Assembly (NCBI GenBank): GCA_037176845.1
Contig: JAYKXP010000028.1
Span: 434,001-498,000, forward strand
Length of the DNA stretch: 64,000 nt
Reading direction: 5' to 3'
Source of the DNA: Paramarasmius palmivorus
Taxonomy: Eukaryota > Basidiomycota > Agaricomycetes > Agaricales > Marasmiaceae
Positions 37,344-49,096 of the stretch are shown here, piece after piece. The notes beneath the pieces were generated by a model. That model ran no database searches, had not been told where the DNA came from, and saw nothing but the letters and a program-made list of their open reading frames with translations. A program made the position numbers and the translations under genes. The stretch's first letter is position 1; each line of letters begins with the position of its first letter.

Positions 37344-39066
37344 ATGCCGCGAGAGATAGTTACAGTACAACTGGGACAATGCGGAAACCAGAGTCAGTAG
37401 CTTTCTTTAGACTATCAGAAAAATTACTCATTAATGTTACAGTGGGCTCTGTTTACTGGCAACGATTATGTGCTGAACATGGAATCAGCAAAGAAGGCAT
37501 TCTCGAGGAGTGGGCAACGGAAGGAGGAGACAGAAAAGACGTGTTTTTCTATCAGGCTGATGATGAACATTATATACCCCGTGCTATACTCGTCGATCTG
37601 GAACCAAGAGTTATCAACAATATCCTGACTTCGCCATACGCCAATCTTTATAACCCGGAAAACATATTCGTATCGAAAGATGGAGGAGGCGCAGGGAATA
37701 ATTGGGCTCAGGGATATGCAGCAGGTGAACGAATCTATGAGGAGATCATGGAAATGATTGACAGAGAGGCCGAGGGAAGCGATTCTTTGGAGGTGAGCAC
37801 CGTGTCTATTGTTGGAGATAATTAATCTGAAGGATGGTTACAGGGGTTCATGCTAACACATTCCATTGCTGGTGGTACAGGGTCGGGTCTAGGATCCTTT
37901 GTTTTGGAAAGGTTGAACGACAAGTTTCCAAAAAAGCTTATCCAAACGTATAGCGTGTTCCCGAATAATCAGGAAGGCGATGTCGTTGTGCAGCCGTACA
38001 ACTCTCTCCTTACCCTGAAGCGCCTTGTAAACCATGCCGATTCGGTAGTCGTCCTCGATAACGCTGCACTAGCACGGATAGCAGCAGATAGGTTGCACGT
38101 GCAAACGCCCTCATTCGACCAGACAAATCAGCTTGTGCGTCCGTTAAATTTTTCTCCTCTGCTCGAGTTAGGCTAACAAGAAAGCAGGTATCTACTGTCA
38201 TGGCAGCGAGCACCCAAACCCTTCGCTACCCAGGCTTCATGAACAACGATTTAGTCGGTATTATCGCGTCTCTAATTCCAACACCTCGCTGCCATTTCCT
38301 CATGACATCCTACACCCCATTTACGAGCGACTCGATAGACAAGGTGTGCCACATTTACAGTACCGTTTCACGAGCGCTTAGATCTCCCATAGGCTAAATC
38401 CATCCGAAGAACAACAGTCCTCGATGTCATGCGACGACTCTTACAACCCAAGAACCGGATGGTTTCTACGTCGCCTAGCAAGACTGCTTGTTATATTTCC
38501 ATCCTCAACATCATCCAAGGCGATGTTGATCCTACAGAAGTGCACCAATCCCTCCTCCGTATTCGAGAACGACAATTAGCCAACTTCATCTCGTGGGGAC
38601 CTGCATCGATACAAGTCGCCCCCACTCGTCGGTCACCGTATATTGCAACGAATCACCGTGTGAGTGGATTGATGCTTGCAAATCACACGAGTATTGCGTC
38701 GGTGAGTGGTGAATTGCTCATGTCGGCAGCGCGGAAAGTGCTGAGGGTTTTAATAGCTCTTCAAACGGATGCTCGACCAATTTGATAGGTTGAGGAAGAA
38801 GAGGGCGTTTTTGGAGCAGTACAAAAAAGAGAAGATGTTTGAGAATGGGTTCGAGGAGTTTGATGATGCGCGGTATGCCTCGACTTGGAAGACTTGCCCT
38901 GGATTATACTAATGATTGCTGTAGTGCCACCTGCGACGAACTGCTAAAGGAGTACAAGGCTTGCGAAAGCCCAGACTACATCTCATACGTGCGTGTCGAT
39001 TATGATTCTCGGACCTTTTAACTAATGGCATATTAGCAGGGTTCGACAGAAAATGAGCAGTCCTAG
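37344..39066 (+). CDS. Gamma-tubulin
   Basis: Starts [20 protein letters not shown] at 37344, the invariant gamma-tubulin opening, with the first intron inside it. The GTP-binding glycine loop [51 protein letters not shown] and [20 protein letters not shown] all match gamma rather than alpha or beta tubulin. The last exon, 39040-39066, splices after DYISY to give GSTENEQS. The protein nucleates microtubules at the spindle pole body within the gamma-tubulin complex. About eight short introns interrupt it. Confidence 0.96.
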
Positions 39067-39297
39067 TTTGATAGTGTAATTTATCGCATGTATCTTTATG
39101 CCCCCGCCGGTTATTTTGCTTGGTGCTGTCGTGTAATTGTAACTTAGATATCCTGCATGTACGAAGACGTAAACGCAGCACACGTTGACTCATCAAGTTT
39201 TCTGAACGAATGTATTTCGAAAGGACATGTGGTGGTAGCAACAACATTAACTATGGTACAATCCCTGTAAGGAGTCTAGGGTGGAGGGATCAAAGAA

Positions 39298-40019
39298 TCA
39301 CTTCTTTGGTCCCCCCAGTTTTTCCCCAATGTTGGCTCCTGTGCGTTCATCGTGAGTGAGACTGACAACGCAAAGATATTATGGACGCACCCCTAAGTTT
39401 AACACCCAGTGCACGCTCTAGCTTGCCAAGAATTTGTGGGTTGGGTATAGCCTTCCCGGACTCGTAGTCTTGGATGACGGATGGTTTTTCGTTGACCTTT
39501 TGTGCGAGGTCTTTCTGGGCCAACTTAAGGTCCATACGGGCAGTTTGGATCGCCTGCGGAAGGAAGGTCAGGGTGATTACATCACAGTATCGATAAAAAT
39601 TTGACAACGCACACGACCAACAGAGGGCGCAACTTTGGACGGAGGTGCAACCTCGTTCTCCCTATCTAGCTTGGCTATACGTTGATGGTCGGTGCCTACA
39701 GATAGACGGTATTAGTTAACGTGGTATTTGCAGACATGCGGAACGTGACACGTACTTTGGTGCGCCTTGTTTCCACCACCCGTCACTTTCTTGTCAGTTG
39801 CTACGACAGCGCCAGAGCGTCGAGCCTTGCGAGAAGGTCAGTATCATTCAGATCCAATTCTGAGGTTCAAGCTTACAGCTATATAAAAGCAAAATTGAGT
39901 ACTGCACAGCACTAGTTACATCCTACAAACGCACCATTAATGTCAGAGTCCTTCTTTGTGACCTTGGCAGTCTGTTTCTTGAAGCCAATAACGACTTTGC
40001 TATCCCAATCGTCGCTCAT
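39298..40019 (-). CDS. MBF1: Multiprotein bridging factor 1 (MBF1)
   Basis: Starts [20 protein letters not shown] at 40019 and ends with a GxKLGGPKK-type tail at 39298. The N-terminal MBF1 domain (with [20 protein letters not shown]) is followed by a Cro/C1-type helix-turn-helix: [20 protein letters not shown], then [20 protein letters not shown] and [13 protein letters not shown]1 bridges bZIP activators and TBP, and also prevents frameshifting at collided ribosomes. About four introns. It marks the housekeeping border left of the terpene cluster. Confidence 0.95.
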
Positions 40020-40309
40020 TATGAATAGAGGTAAGTAGATTCGTCTAAAAGTCTAGGAAAGTAAGAGAAATGCGCTGGGTTGGTGAGTGTAAGAGGTAAA
40101 GAGTTTTGTTTATAACTGTGTGGGCTGACTCATGTTTACGCACCTCCACTTCGGTTCCTTCTCATCACTGCATCACACAGCTTGCCTGTATCGCGAGCGC
40201 TGATATAGTAAAGCTTCCAAGGGTTTCAATTTCACGACTTGAAGCAAGTTACTAGATACAATCAAAATCAGTCACCGCGTATATCACGGTCCCCGACTTG
40301 GAATATTAT

Positions 40310-42599
40310 TCATATCTGAACAGGAGCGACAACTATTGGAAAAGACCCTTTCCCTTCGCAGGTTGGGGCCTCTGCAACACCCAACTTCCAAACGATGTCC
40401 TTCTTTGAAGGAGAAAACACAAATTTCTTGACGAGGGTCACAAGAAATACCTCTGTCAAGGTGTTAGTACCTGACAGACCACACACAGTACACTCACTCA
40501 TCGTCATTTCCGCAAACCTGAATCCGCTGTAAGGAACTCTTAGCTTTATACGTCGTCCAAGCATTGCTGTAATTACTCACATGCATCCTCTAGGCCCGCC
40601 GATGAATGTCATACTACTATTCGATAAGCCATCGACAATACGCCAATGCAAACTGATGAAGACGCACAGTTTGGGATAGACCCCAGGTATCTTGGCGTCA
40701 GTCACAGTCTTGGGTAGAGAAAACCAACGCTCGGGCTTCCATTCAGTAGCATCCATACCCCAGACGGACCGATCTTGATTTGCAGCTTTAATCCCGATAT
40801 GAACAAGGGTCCCTTTGGGTATGAACAACTCTGTTATCGTCTTTCCATCTTCGCCAGTCATCGGCTCGCTGAGAGGTATGACGGTATTTTCGAGACTGAC
40901 AAATCAGATTTGAGGTATATCAGTAAACTGTCACAATGCTAACCAGTCAGGACACCTACGCTTGGCGACTGGAAGTTATTGCAGGAGGATACCTATTGCT
41001 CGTAAGTCGATGAATACAATGAAATTGAGCTTCAACGTCAAACACTCACATCCGCAAAGTCTCCCGACAAATAGCCTCCAGCAATGGCAGCGCATTGAGC
41101 TGATCGAAATCCAAGTTGCCATGGCTACATGCAATGGTGACTTCTTGGCGAAGTTTATCCTGGACCTCTGGATGAAGGGATAGCTCTTGCAAACACCTTG
41201 CCATCGCCGTGCTAGTCGTGTCAGTACCAGCGAATAGGATGACATTCATTTGGCCCAAAAGCTCGTCTTCTGTTAGTCGGATATTCCCTGATTCATCCAA
41301 AGCAACAGCTTTCACTGAAAATACCTTTAAATAAGGGACACATCGTTCACAGCGGAGAGCTTACTCAAGAGACTCGTGACGTCTTTCCCTTGTCCAATCT
41401 GCTCGGCGACCAACGCATCACCAGCATCTAGAGCCTGTCTTTTCCTGAAGAGGATGTCTCTCGACGTCTTATCAAGAATGTCGACTAGATCGCGAGCAAT
41501 GCGGAGATCTGGCAAGGGAACATAATCTATCAAAAGCCGTCGAAATTTGGGAGGTAGAATCTTCATTAGCAACGGCAGCACCTGCATAGGTATTATCAGC
41601 CTCTTCGCTGCTTGCCTGACATGATGTAGTGAGCCAGGAACGCGAGCTAGCATTGAACACTACACACAATAACTCTTTCATGTTATGTAGCGCATCGGAT
41701 TTGGATGTGGTAAAAGAGTGTCCGAGACCCGCCTGACCGATGAACTCGAGCGATGTTGATTCCAGGATAGATGACATATCCAGCTCTGAGCCTTGGCCAA
41801 CACTTGAAGTCATTGCGTTTGATGTCTATGGGCCACCGGCACGTTTGGTACGTTTAGTCTCGCTATCGAGGAAAAGCTTGTGATACTGACCTGGTGTGCA
41901 ATCTCAGTGATGATAGGTAGCATCTCTTTTAAGCGCGCTGGGGAGAAAACTGGGTTCATAATCTTTCTACCTCTTCGATGCTGAGCTCCTGCTTTCGTTT
42001 CAACAAAAAGCGCCGGCGCAGGGAGAAATATGTGCTTGCCTGACGTGCTAACCAAGCACGGTCCAAAAATTAGACGATTTGCACTTCATCGCTTGTCAGC
42101 ATCAAACATCAATGGCCACGAAGCGCTTCTACGCACGCAAGCAATGCATCAGGCATGTTGAATATAGGCTCTTGTTTGACAAGGATGCTTTCCATCGCTG
42201 CATGGTCAAAGACATACAGATCCTTGGCCTTTTGAAAGAGCGGGGTCAGCCCCAGTCACGTAGACAGCTGAAGTATCTGACCCCAAGCAATGAATGAATC
42301 TTCACCACCTTTCCATAATTCTGGGCAAGATCAGCGTGGAAGTTGTATCCATTAGCAGACATGAGCTGCAAGATATTCCCTATTACGGTGTCAAAAATTT
42401 TCGCCAAAGGCCCGATACCCTAAAACTCACCGAAAAGGAAATCGTGTCTTGGTGGGCCTCTGACATTTCGCAGCGAAGGGGCACTTCGCTGGTACAAGAA
42501 TCGGAGAAACAGACCGACGAAGAATACGACGACAGTGATTGCAAACATAGCCCTACAGAATTCAGCAAAGGCACCTCCATATTTAAGCCGTCCCTCCAT
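40310..42599 (-). CDS. Cytochrome P450 of the terpene cluster
   Basis: The ATG at 42599 starts MEGRLKYGGAFAEFCRAMFA, with a membrane anchor AITVVVFFVGLFLRFLY. Exons then give NILQLMSANGYNFHADLAQN, AKDLYVFDHAAMESILVKQE, ANRLIFGPCLVSTSG and AQHRRGRKIMNPVFSPARLK. The I-helix oxygen-binding motif is FAGTDTTST. The K-helix ExxR is in EAICRETLRM, the PERF-type motif is KPERW, and the haem loop is TFIGGPRGCIGFRFAEMT, with its Cys encoded just before an intron. It ends VVAPVQI at 40310. The intron 41989-42039 reads as GC-AG (donor AG|gcaagc). It is an ER-bound mono-oxygenase, predicted to oxidise the terpene made by the adjacent synthase; regiochemistry cannot be predicted. Confidence 0.9.
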
Positions 42600-42811
42600 G
42601 AGTTTGGTTCAGGGTTAGGTACATAGTATAACATACGATGAGCTGGTTCATCTGCAGATGTTCAACGTTCAATATTCAATCGCCGATCCAAGTAAACTGC
42701 AGGCGATCACGGGCAACGTGGCTGTGAATCTTTCGAATGTTGACAGCGGCAGGCTTTGTGTCCCTATCCCACCAAAGATCACTAGTGCTGTATATTACTA
42801 CTAGCTACTTT

Positions 42812-44156
42812 CTACACAGCTATTATGATGGGCTGGCTTGGGAATGCCTGAATGTGAGAAATGGCAGCGTCAGAATGAATACCCTCGCTACAGTTGACCC
42901 GGGGCAATAGCTCCACGATGCGTTCCTGTTGTATCCTCGATCCAACCTTGCCGAAATATCTTCGAGATTCGAAGCTGAAACAGTCATTAGCGCGAATCCA
43001 GTTACCTAGGCCGTCCACGTATTTCTTCGCCATGGCATCGTTTATTGACTCGGGCCGGGAGGGTAAGTCATCACACAAACGAAGAAACTTGTGCACTAGT
43101 TCGTCGTGCATCCTCGAGACACGCGCTATGGCGTCGTTAGCGGCGATATTATCTTGAATCATGATGATGGACACAATGTTGTGAGTGTCGCCTTTAGCCT
43201 GTTCGACATTGAAGGAATATATGTCCTACATGCAACTTGCAGATTAGTCAATCGATATTTGCTATTGGTAATGTCCTACATTGGCCAGGATGAGCATGTC
43301 GACGGCGCAGCTTCTCAGCGATGTCAAGAGATCGCTATCCACGACTTCCGGTGTAACATCCTCTCCCATGAGGATCAGAGCAAAAGCAGGCTTGGCGCCT
43401 AGATCATTACGGCGGACATTCATGTAAGTCTGAACCTGGCCTAGATGAAAACAACAGAATAAATCCTTTGGGTATCAAGCTGATGATTTCAATCTTACTT
43501 ACATACAGTAGAGCAGTCCCTATCTCGGGCTTGATCAACCACAGAATGAGTATAACAGTCGAATTCTTCGACAAATTGTTGTCGGACAGAATTCCCCAAT
43601 ACGTGAAACGCATTAGACCAGAAGCTAGAGAAGAACTCAGCAAGTCGAAGTACTCAAGGTATTGACTACTTGCCTTTGAGTAAGTCTACCAATCATTGGC
43701 TGATCTTCATTTTGCGCTCCAGCTTCAGATGGGAGCGCCGTTCGCAATGTGCTCATGATCATGTCCGCGCAGATTTGGACTTGTGCCGCGTCCATTCTAT
43801 CCGATACATCCTGGAACATGGTCAAGCCATGAAATACACAATGCATATCCCACTCACATCGAATAACCCAAAGAAGATCATCAGGCTCGCAGCAACACGG
43901 AATTGGACTTGTTAAAGGTGAATGCCGTAAGCTAGATTATTAGCGAGACGTACAAACCTTTGGATAGAGTTGGATATGCGAGGCTTGCAAGGAGGAGTGC
44001 GGCGTCGCAAAGAGCATCTTGAGTTTTCGCCGGGAAGAACTGGAATTTTCGACTCCATTCCCTCAGTTCCTCGCCACATTCTTCAGTATGTGGGTTGGTT
44101 GAGCGTTTCCACGGCCATTCTCGGAGAATGTCTGGTAGATGTAAGTATACAGGCAT
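42812..44156 (-). CDS. Class I sesquiterpene synthase
   Basis: Six exons (43958-44156, 43858-43907, 43674-43810, 43507-43624, 43280-43435, 42812-43225) join in phase to 357 residues, the size usual for agaricomycete synthases. It starts MPVYLHLPDILREWPWKRST. The Mg2+-binding motif is D83-D-V-S-D87, built across an intron. The NSE triad is N220-D-I-Y-S224-F-N-V-E228, also across an intron. R309-Y310 (in ESRRYFGK) is the diphosphate sensor pair. FVEEFDCYTHSVVDQARDRD and YMNVRRNDLGAKPAFALILM match the conserved helices. The intron 43625-43673 is GC-AG (AG|gcaagt). The enzyme ionises farnesyl diphosphate and cyclises it in the cytosol; the product is unknown. Confidence 0.92.
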
Positions 44157-44628
44157 AATTGATGCAGAAGAATGAGGGTACTGTAGTAAGAGTTATGAAT
44201 CTGGGGTGTCCTTGTTTAAGGTGGCCTTTCCCGTCTCGAATGTACAGCTACATATGTCGTTTCTGAATGAGCCTTGTTGTTTCTTTGGTGTAGCACATAC
44301 TTGGCTCGGTTCGCTCGGGTGCCTCGCCAATCAAACTGTCTTCACAACGGGATATCCAAACACACTTCGATGATAGTGTTAAGCGGCGCGCGCCGAATAT
44401 CATTAATCTATAATATGCAGATTGATATATCAGCAGATAGGAACAAGAAGTAGAAGACACCTTCAATCAGGACACACTTAGGACACACGGACATGCTTTG
44501 GCCAAGTACACCCGCACACCGAAAATGCAACTAAGGTTTCGATCTCATCAAGTTCTGTCAAGAAAACACCTCATATCGTTACATGTTCCGATCCAGATAT
44601 AGCAAAATAAGAGATTGACCGAACGCCA
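44157..44628. promoter_or_regulatory. Upstream region of the sesquiterpene synthase
   Basis: 472 bp between the Gfo/Idh stop and the synthase start. No supported coding frame. Expected to hold the synthase promoter; I see no palindrome or repeat shared with the other cluster promoters by eye. Confidence 0.45.
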
Positions 44629-46113
44629 CTATTCATCACTGCGGTAGATGTATTCCGAATGAGGCCGGCTTCCAAATCCATCCTGGAAAGCACAATCAGA
44701 CCAGAAAAAAGAACAAGGAAGTAAAGTTTCTCTGCCTTTGAATAAATGGCTTCGATCCATTTCATGTTGTCAATGGTATCTTGGGGATCGAGCCATGTCT
44801 GCGGTTTCCTACCACGAATCTTGTCTACAAATGCTTCTAGCTGATACCTGAGAGGAACGGGATGAGTGCTATCGCCATTGTATGCACATAGCAAACTGCT
44901 CGAAACGTACCTGTAAGTTGTCCACCACTCCTCGCCTTTTGAGTCGTCGGCAAACCGATATACCTTTTCAACCCTACTCTTCTTACCGGTAGGATTCACA
45001 GTGATATAATGATAGTAATGCGGGATGAGAAAGTTAAAGATCTCGATGGTACCGCCTTCGCACTGAACAGTAGCCTTTAGTTTTGGCATACGAGGTATTA
45101 TTCCCATAATCCGAGGTTCGTTGAGATCAGACGAGATTTCTCCTAGAATGTCGTGCTCGAGGTCGATGGTGGCAGTGAATTTCCTGTCTACTTGTTTATG
45201 TTGAGGTGCCGAGGTGTAAGGCTCAGCGGAGGCACTGAGGACCGACTTTGGCTTATAGGGAGATGCCAGATAGCGGAGTACATTGACGGTGTATGCTGTT
45301 GATAGTTCACCTCCGAGACATGATGTATCACAAGAGGGAGTGCTTACAGCCAGGATCCATTGTGCTACCTCCACCGAGCTCGTACTTCCAGCGAATGTCA
45401 TCGGACTTTGCGGTGCCTTCAGGGGCAGTGAGGTGGGCTGAGATACTCTTGATAGCACCAAGTTCATTGTTATCTAGTATGGCTTTCATGCGTTGAATGG
45501 AAGGGTGGAATCTGTCAAATAACTCTTAACGTTACTGGAAACCGATGCGAGAACCACACACCGATAATGAAATGCTTCGAGTACAACTAGTCCCTTCTGG
45601 TCTGCGAGAGAGAAGATTTGCCGCGCTTCGTCTTCGGTATTCGTGGCAGGTTTCTCAAGAAGAACATGTTTCCCGCCTTGAAGAGCTTTCATTGTCCATT
45701 CAAAATGAAGGCCGTTGGGAAGAGGATTGTAGACGACATCTATTTCAGGATCATCAATCATGTCTGTAGAGTGGTTAGCGTAGGGTGGTTCATTGCTCAA
45801 AGCATTCACCTTGATATGCGGTAGCACCACCATAACTTTTCTGAAAACCGTGCTTGTGTGCGAATCCCTCCGCTCGTGCCTTATCACGAGCAGCAATAGC
45901 ATAGAGAACTACTTCTGAATGTGTTCTGGATGGATTCACGAGTGCTCCTGGGGTGATTTTGGCAGCACCGATGCACCCAAACCTCAACGCATTGTTTTCT
46001 TTAGGTTGAATAGCATCAGAAGGCGGATTCGAGATCTAGAGAACCAATCAGCCAGGGAACCATGAACACGACGACTGGTGTACCTTCTGAATACGAGACA
46101 AAAACGCCAGCAT
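44629..46113 (-). CDS. Gfo/Idh/MocA-family NAD(P)-dependent oxidoreductase
   Basis: The ATG at 46113 opens MLAFLSRIQK. It splices to ISNPPSDAIQPKENNALRFG and the Rossmann loop GCIGAAKITP. Conserved features follow: DDPEIDVVYNPLPNGLHFEW, the catalytic-lysine motif HVLLEKPAT and FHYRFHPSIQRMKA. The C-terminal substrate domain ends WIEAIYSK joined to DGFGSRPHSEYIYRSDE at 44629. That final join uses a GC-AG intron (44683-44735); without it the frame runs into an unrelated tail. Closest known activities are dimeric dihydrodiol dehydrogenase and NADP-xylose dehydrogenase. In this cluster it may oxidise an alcohol or reduce a carbonyl of the terpenoid, which is inference. Confidence 0.87.
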
Positions 46114-46628
46114 ATTGAGGATGTGGTTGGGGAAAGACGACGGAAGCGTGCTACATAGAAGCTGCTAGAAGAACGTTGTGCGGCCACATGCACTGATAGA
46201 TTTCTCGTAAGAACCTAAATTCATCCCATCAATCATCCATCAGGTATTATGCACACTCACACCATGGTTCGAGCGGGCAAGGAGGGACCTACACATTTCG
46301 ATGCTTCTCCCGGCTGAAACCCAGGCACGCCCACCCAAACCCCACAAACTCGGTAATGATCAACGAAATCTATCAGTAACAATTGTCGCCGTGACCAGTC
46401 ATTCAAGTTGGTTCATCAGCTGGGCCCAGCAGCCCATGCCACATCGCCTTGCCTGCTCGACCGAAAAACACACCAGGTTTAAGCTCTCAAGGTTCACGAC
46501 GAGTTTACGAAGAACTTTATACGTAAGTTGACCAACAAGGCATACTCCGAAGGGTTTTCGTGTACTGGCTTTTCTGGTAGAGCAAAGAAGTTCCAAGTGA
46601 ACGTTACTACTGCGAAAGATGGTATACA
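46114..46628. promoter_or_regulatory. Upstream region of the Gfo/Idh gene
   Basis: 515 bp without a supported gene. A plus-strand frame at 46301-46531 has no recognisable content. Contains the BBE oxidase 3' end and the Gfo/Idh promoter. Confidence 0.45.
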
Positions 46629-48548
46629 CTACAGTTTGAATCCTCCCGTGAGGCCCATTATATCTTTTGGATCCACACGACGCTTCACTTCTTGCAAACG
46701 CTTTAGATTCCTCCCATACATGTCCTTCAAATCAGTGTTGAAGATGGAATAATTAGGATACTTAGCAGAAGCAAGTATCCCCTGATTTGCAGCAAACTGC
46801 TGAAGTGAAGCAGCCGTGTTTCTAGACACCTCAAACAACGACGAATCGGACCCAGCGTTGACCCAGGCATAGTAGATGTTCATAGGATGGATGTTTTCAG
46901 CTCGATTTGGGGGATACGCGGTGTCGGTATCGCCTTTTTTGTACGCTTCTGGGAGGAACGGTTCGACGACATAACCGTTCAAGAGAAGGCCGCTCGACTG
47001 TAATCGCGCACTATAATACTAATTCGGCTGGTCAGTAACATTGTCAGTGTCGGTATCAACCGACGACTAACGTTGGTCTCATTCTGCATTGCCGCCAGTA
47101 AAGGTGCGGTCACCTCCGTATGGGAGATAGTGTTATAAATGCCCCTGCCATGACTATATGAGAGTGGCCAGTTCGATTTCGACGTGTGACGCACCGAACA
47201 CCTGCGGTGAGGTCTGTATTCGCACTTTGTATCATAGAAAGGTAAGACCGTGTCTTGACGTCAGAGCTGATAGATGTGATATTCAAGAACGATCTGAATA
47301 GTTCGGGCGGTGGCGAAGGAGCATCGTAAAAGAGATTAACCATGATGATCCCCTATGTTCCGCAAGATCAGAACAACGCTAGAAATCGTCGCGGCGTGGC
47401 ATCACTCACCTGCCCTTGCAGACTAGCGAATGTACATTGTAGCCCAGTTTTAGGATCTACGTTTTTGGCTGTGTAATCGAGTAAAGCAGATGATACGGTC
47501 GTGAACACGGTGTTCGGATATATGATGGTCCCTCCCTGTTCACATACAGAAATACTTTAGTAAGTTAGTAGTAGCAGGAATAATGCACTAACCCAAACAG
47601 CCGTCTGAGGGTGAACTCTAAGTGTCATTTTTGTGACAATGCCCTAATATGGTTGAGATGTTGAACCTGAGTACATCCAGAAAGCCTTACAAAATTGTTC
47701 CCGCCTCCTCGCACAGCAAAAAAGAGATCCTTGTCTTGCTTCGAAGAAATGTTTTTGATCACACCAGAAGGTAGAACAATCTCGATCGCGAGGACATTGT
47801 CAGCTGCGAGACCGTATTGGTTTGTCTTGTACGAGTAGCCTGCGTAGACGTGAGATGAAGAAAGAACAGTGATACGCCGATGAAATATACCTCCTCCTGC
47901 AATAATAAACCCGGCAACACCGACTCCAGTTGCGCGAGCTCCGATGACGCTCACATTTTTATCTTGAAGTTGCGCATAGACGTCATCCCAAATCATACCA
48001 GTCCCCACTTCGACAGTGGAGGTCTTTTCGTCGTACTTGAGAGAGTTGAGTCGGGTCATTGAAATGAGGACTCCAGATGTGGATGAAAAGCCTCGGTTGA
48101 GGTTGTGACCACCCCCTTTAATCTGTTCAGGAGATAAGCAGTGACCATGCAGGAGCGAAACTAAGCCTCGCTCACCCCGAATGGTGTTTTGCGTGAACCG
48201 AGGATATTTAGCTATTTGAATTGTCGAGTGAGTGCGATGGGCTCATGAATTGAAAGTGTTTTACTGACAACCCCTGCAACTTCTTTTGCGCTTCTGGGCT
48301 CAACGGTGCAAGTAGCGTTTTCCTGTGCTGAGATAGCGAAATGTGCTAGGTCTAAAGCGGTGGTTGTTAATATTTTACAGGTTTGTAGCTTCGGTCTTCC
48401 ACTCACCCAAATCATACTGACTGTCGCCTGGAAAGTACACTGTTGAAATCTCTCTCAAGCAAGAACATACATCGTCGACACTTGCAAACACAAGAGAAAC
48501 GTGGCATGCGAGGGCGGCCCAGTATAAGAGGAAAACTTTTAGGGACAT
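46629..48548 (-). CDS. Secreted BBE-like FAD-linked oxidase
   Basis: The ATG at 48548 gives a signal peptide, MSLKVFLLYWAALACHVSLV. The PCMH-type FAD domain follows: SAQENATCTVEPRSAKEVAG, then GIKGGGHNLNRGF carrying the histidine expected to bind FAD covalently, GVAGFIIAGGGYSYKTNQYG, DNVLAIEIVLPSGVIKNISS and RGGGNNFGIVTKMTL. The second (Cys) flavin link of berberine bridge enzyme is absent, so a single 8-alpha-histidyl link is predicted. The C-terminal BBE segment (MYGRNLKRLQEVKRRVDP) ends GLTGGFKL at 46629. About eight introns. These enzymes oxidise alcohols, amines or sugars with O2 in secretory compartments; here a late step on the terpenoid is possible. Confidence 0.88.
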
Positions 48549-49096
48549 TGTGAGAATACGCGCGACACCAGTGTTCTCTTGGGGAAAAACCAAACGATGT
48601 AACTCACTACTTATTGCAGCGTTACGCCGAGCCTACAATTTCATTGTGATAGGACCTTGATGCTATACAGACAGTCTGTCGCGGTGGTTTGGAACAGACA
48701 ATGCTCATTTCCTTACCTAAGCCGGTTCAGGTCGGATGTTGGCCCTAAGCCGACTTGTAGCCGACTAACTTGAACTAGTGTGGTTGCTGACACTTCCGAC
48801 AGAGTCTGATCATCATGTAGTCGAGGGCAATTCTTGTCCAGAAATAGTTCGCATCGTTCCTTTCTGTTATTATTGCCAGCGATGGATCAACATCTGTCAA
48901 CTCCAAACAGACCTGTATGTGTATGCATCGCCATCGATTGACCCACCATTGATCGGCCACCAACTTACTACAATATCCAGATCCGGCGTTCTCGGCAGGT
49001 TGCAAAACAATTGGCATCTTCTGATTCTTCAACCATCATCCATCGTTTTCGCCTCAATACTTATGCGCGACTTCATCAGCTTTCATACCTTACACC
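48549..49096. promoter_or_regulatory. Divergent region between the BBE oxidase and the first 7TM gene
   Basis: 548 bp with no supported gene. It separates the minus-strand terpene cluster from the plus-strand receptor pair, so it carries both promoters and possibly the cluster border. Confidence 0.45.

Noticed and set aside
46301..46531. Plus-strand frame between the Gfo/Idh and BBE genes
   Set aside because: Short, with no recognisable motif or intron-exon structure; it overlaps the expected promoter and 3' regions.
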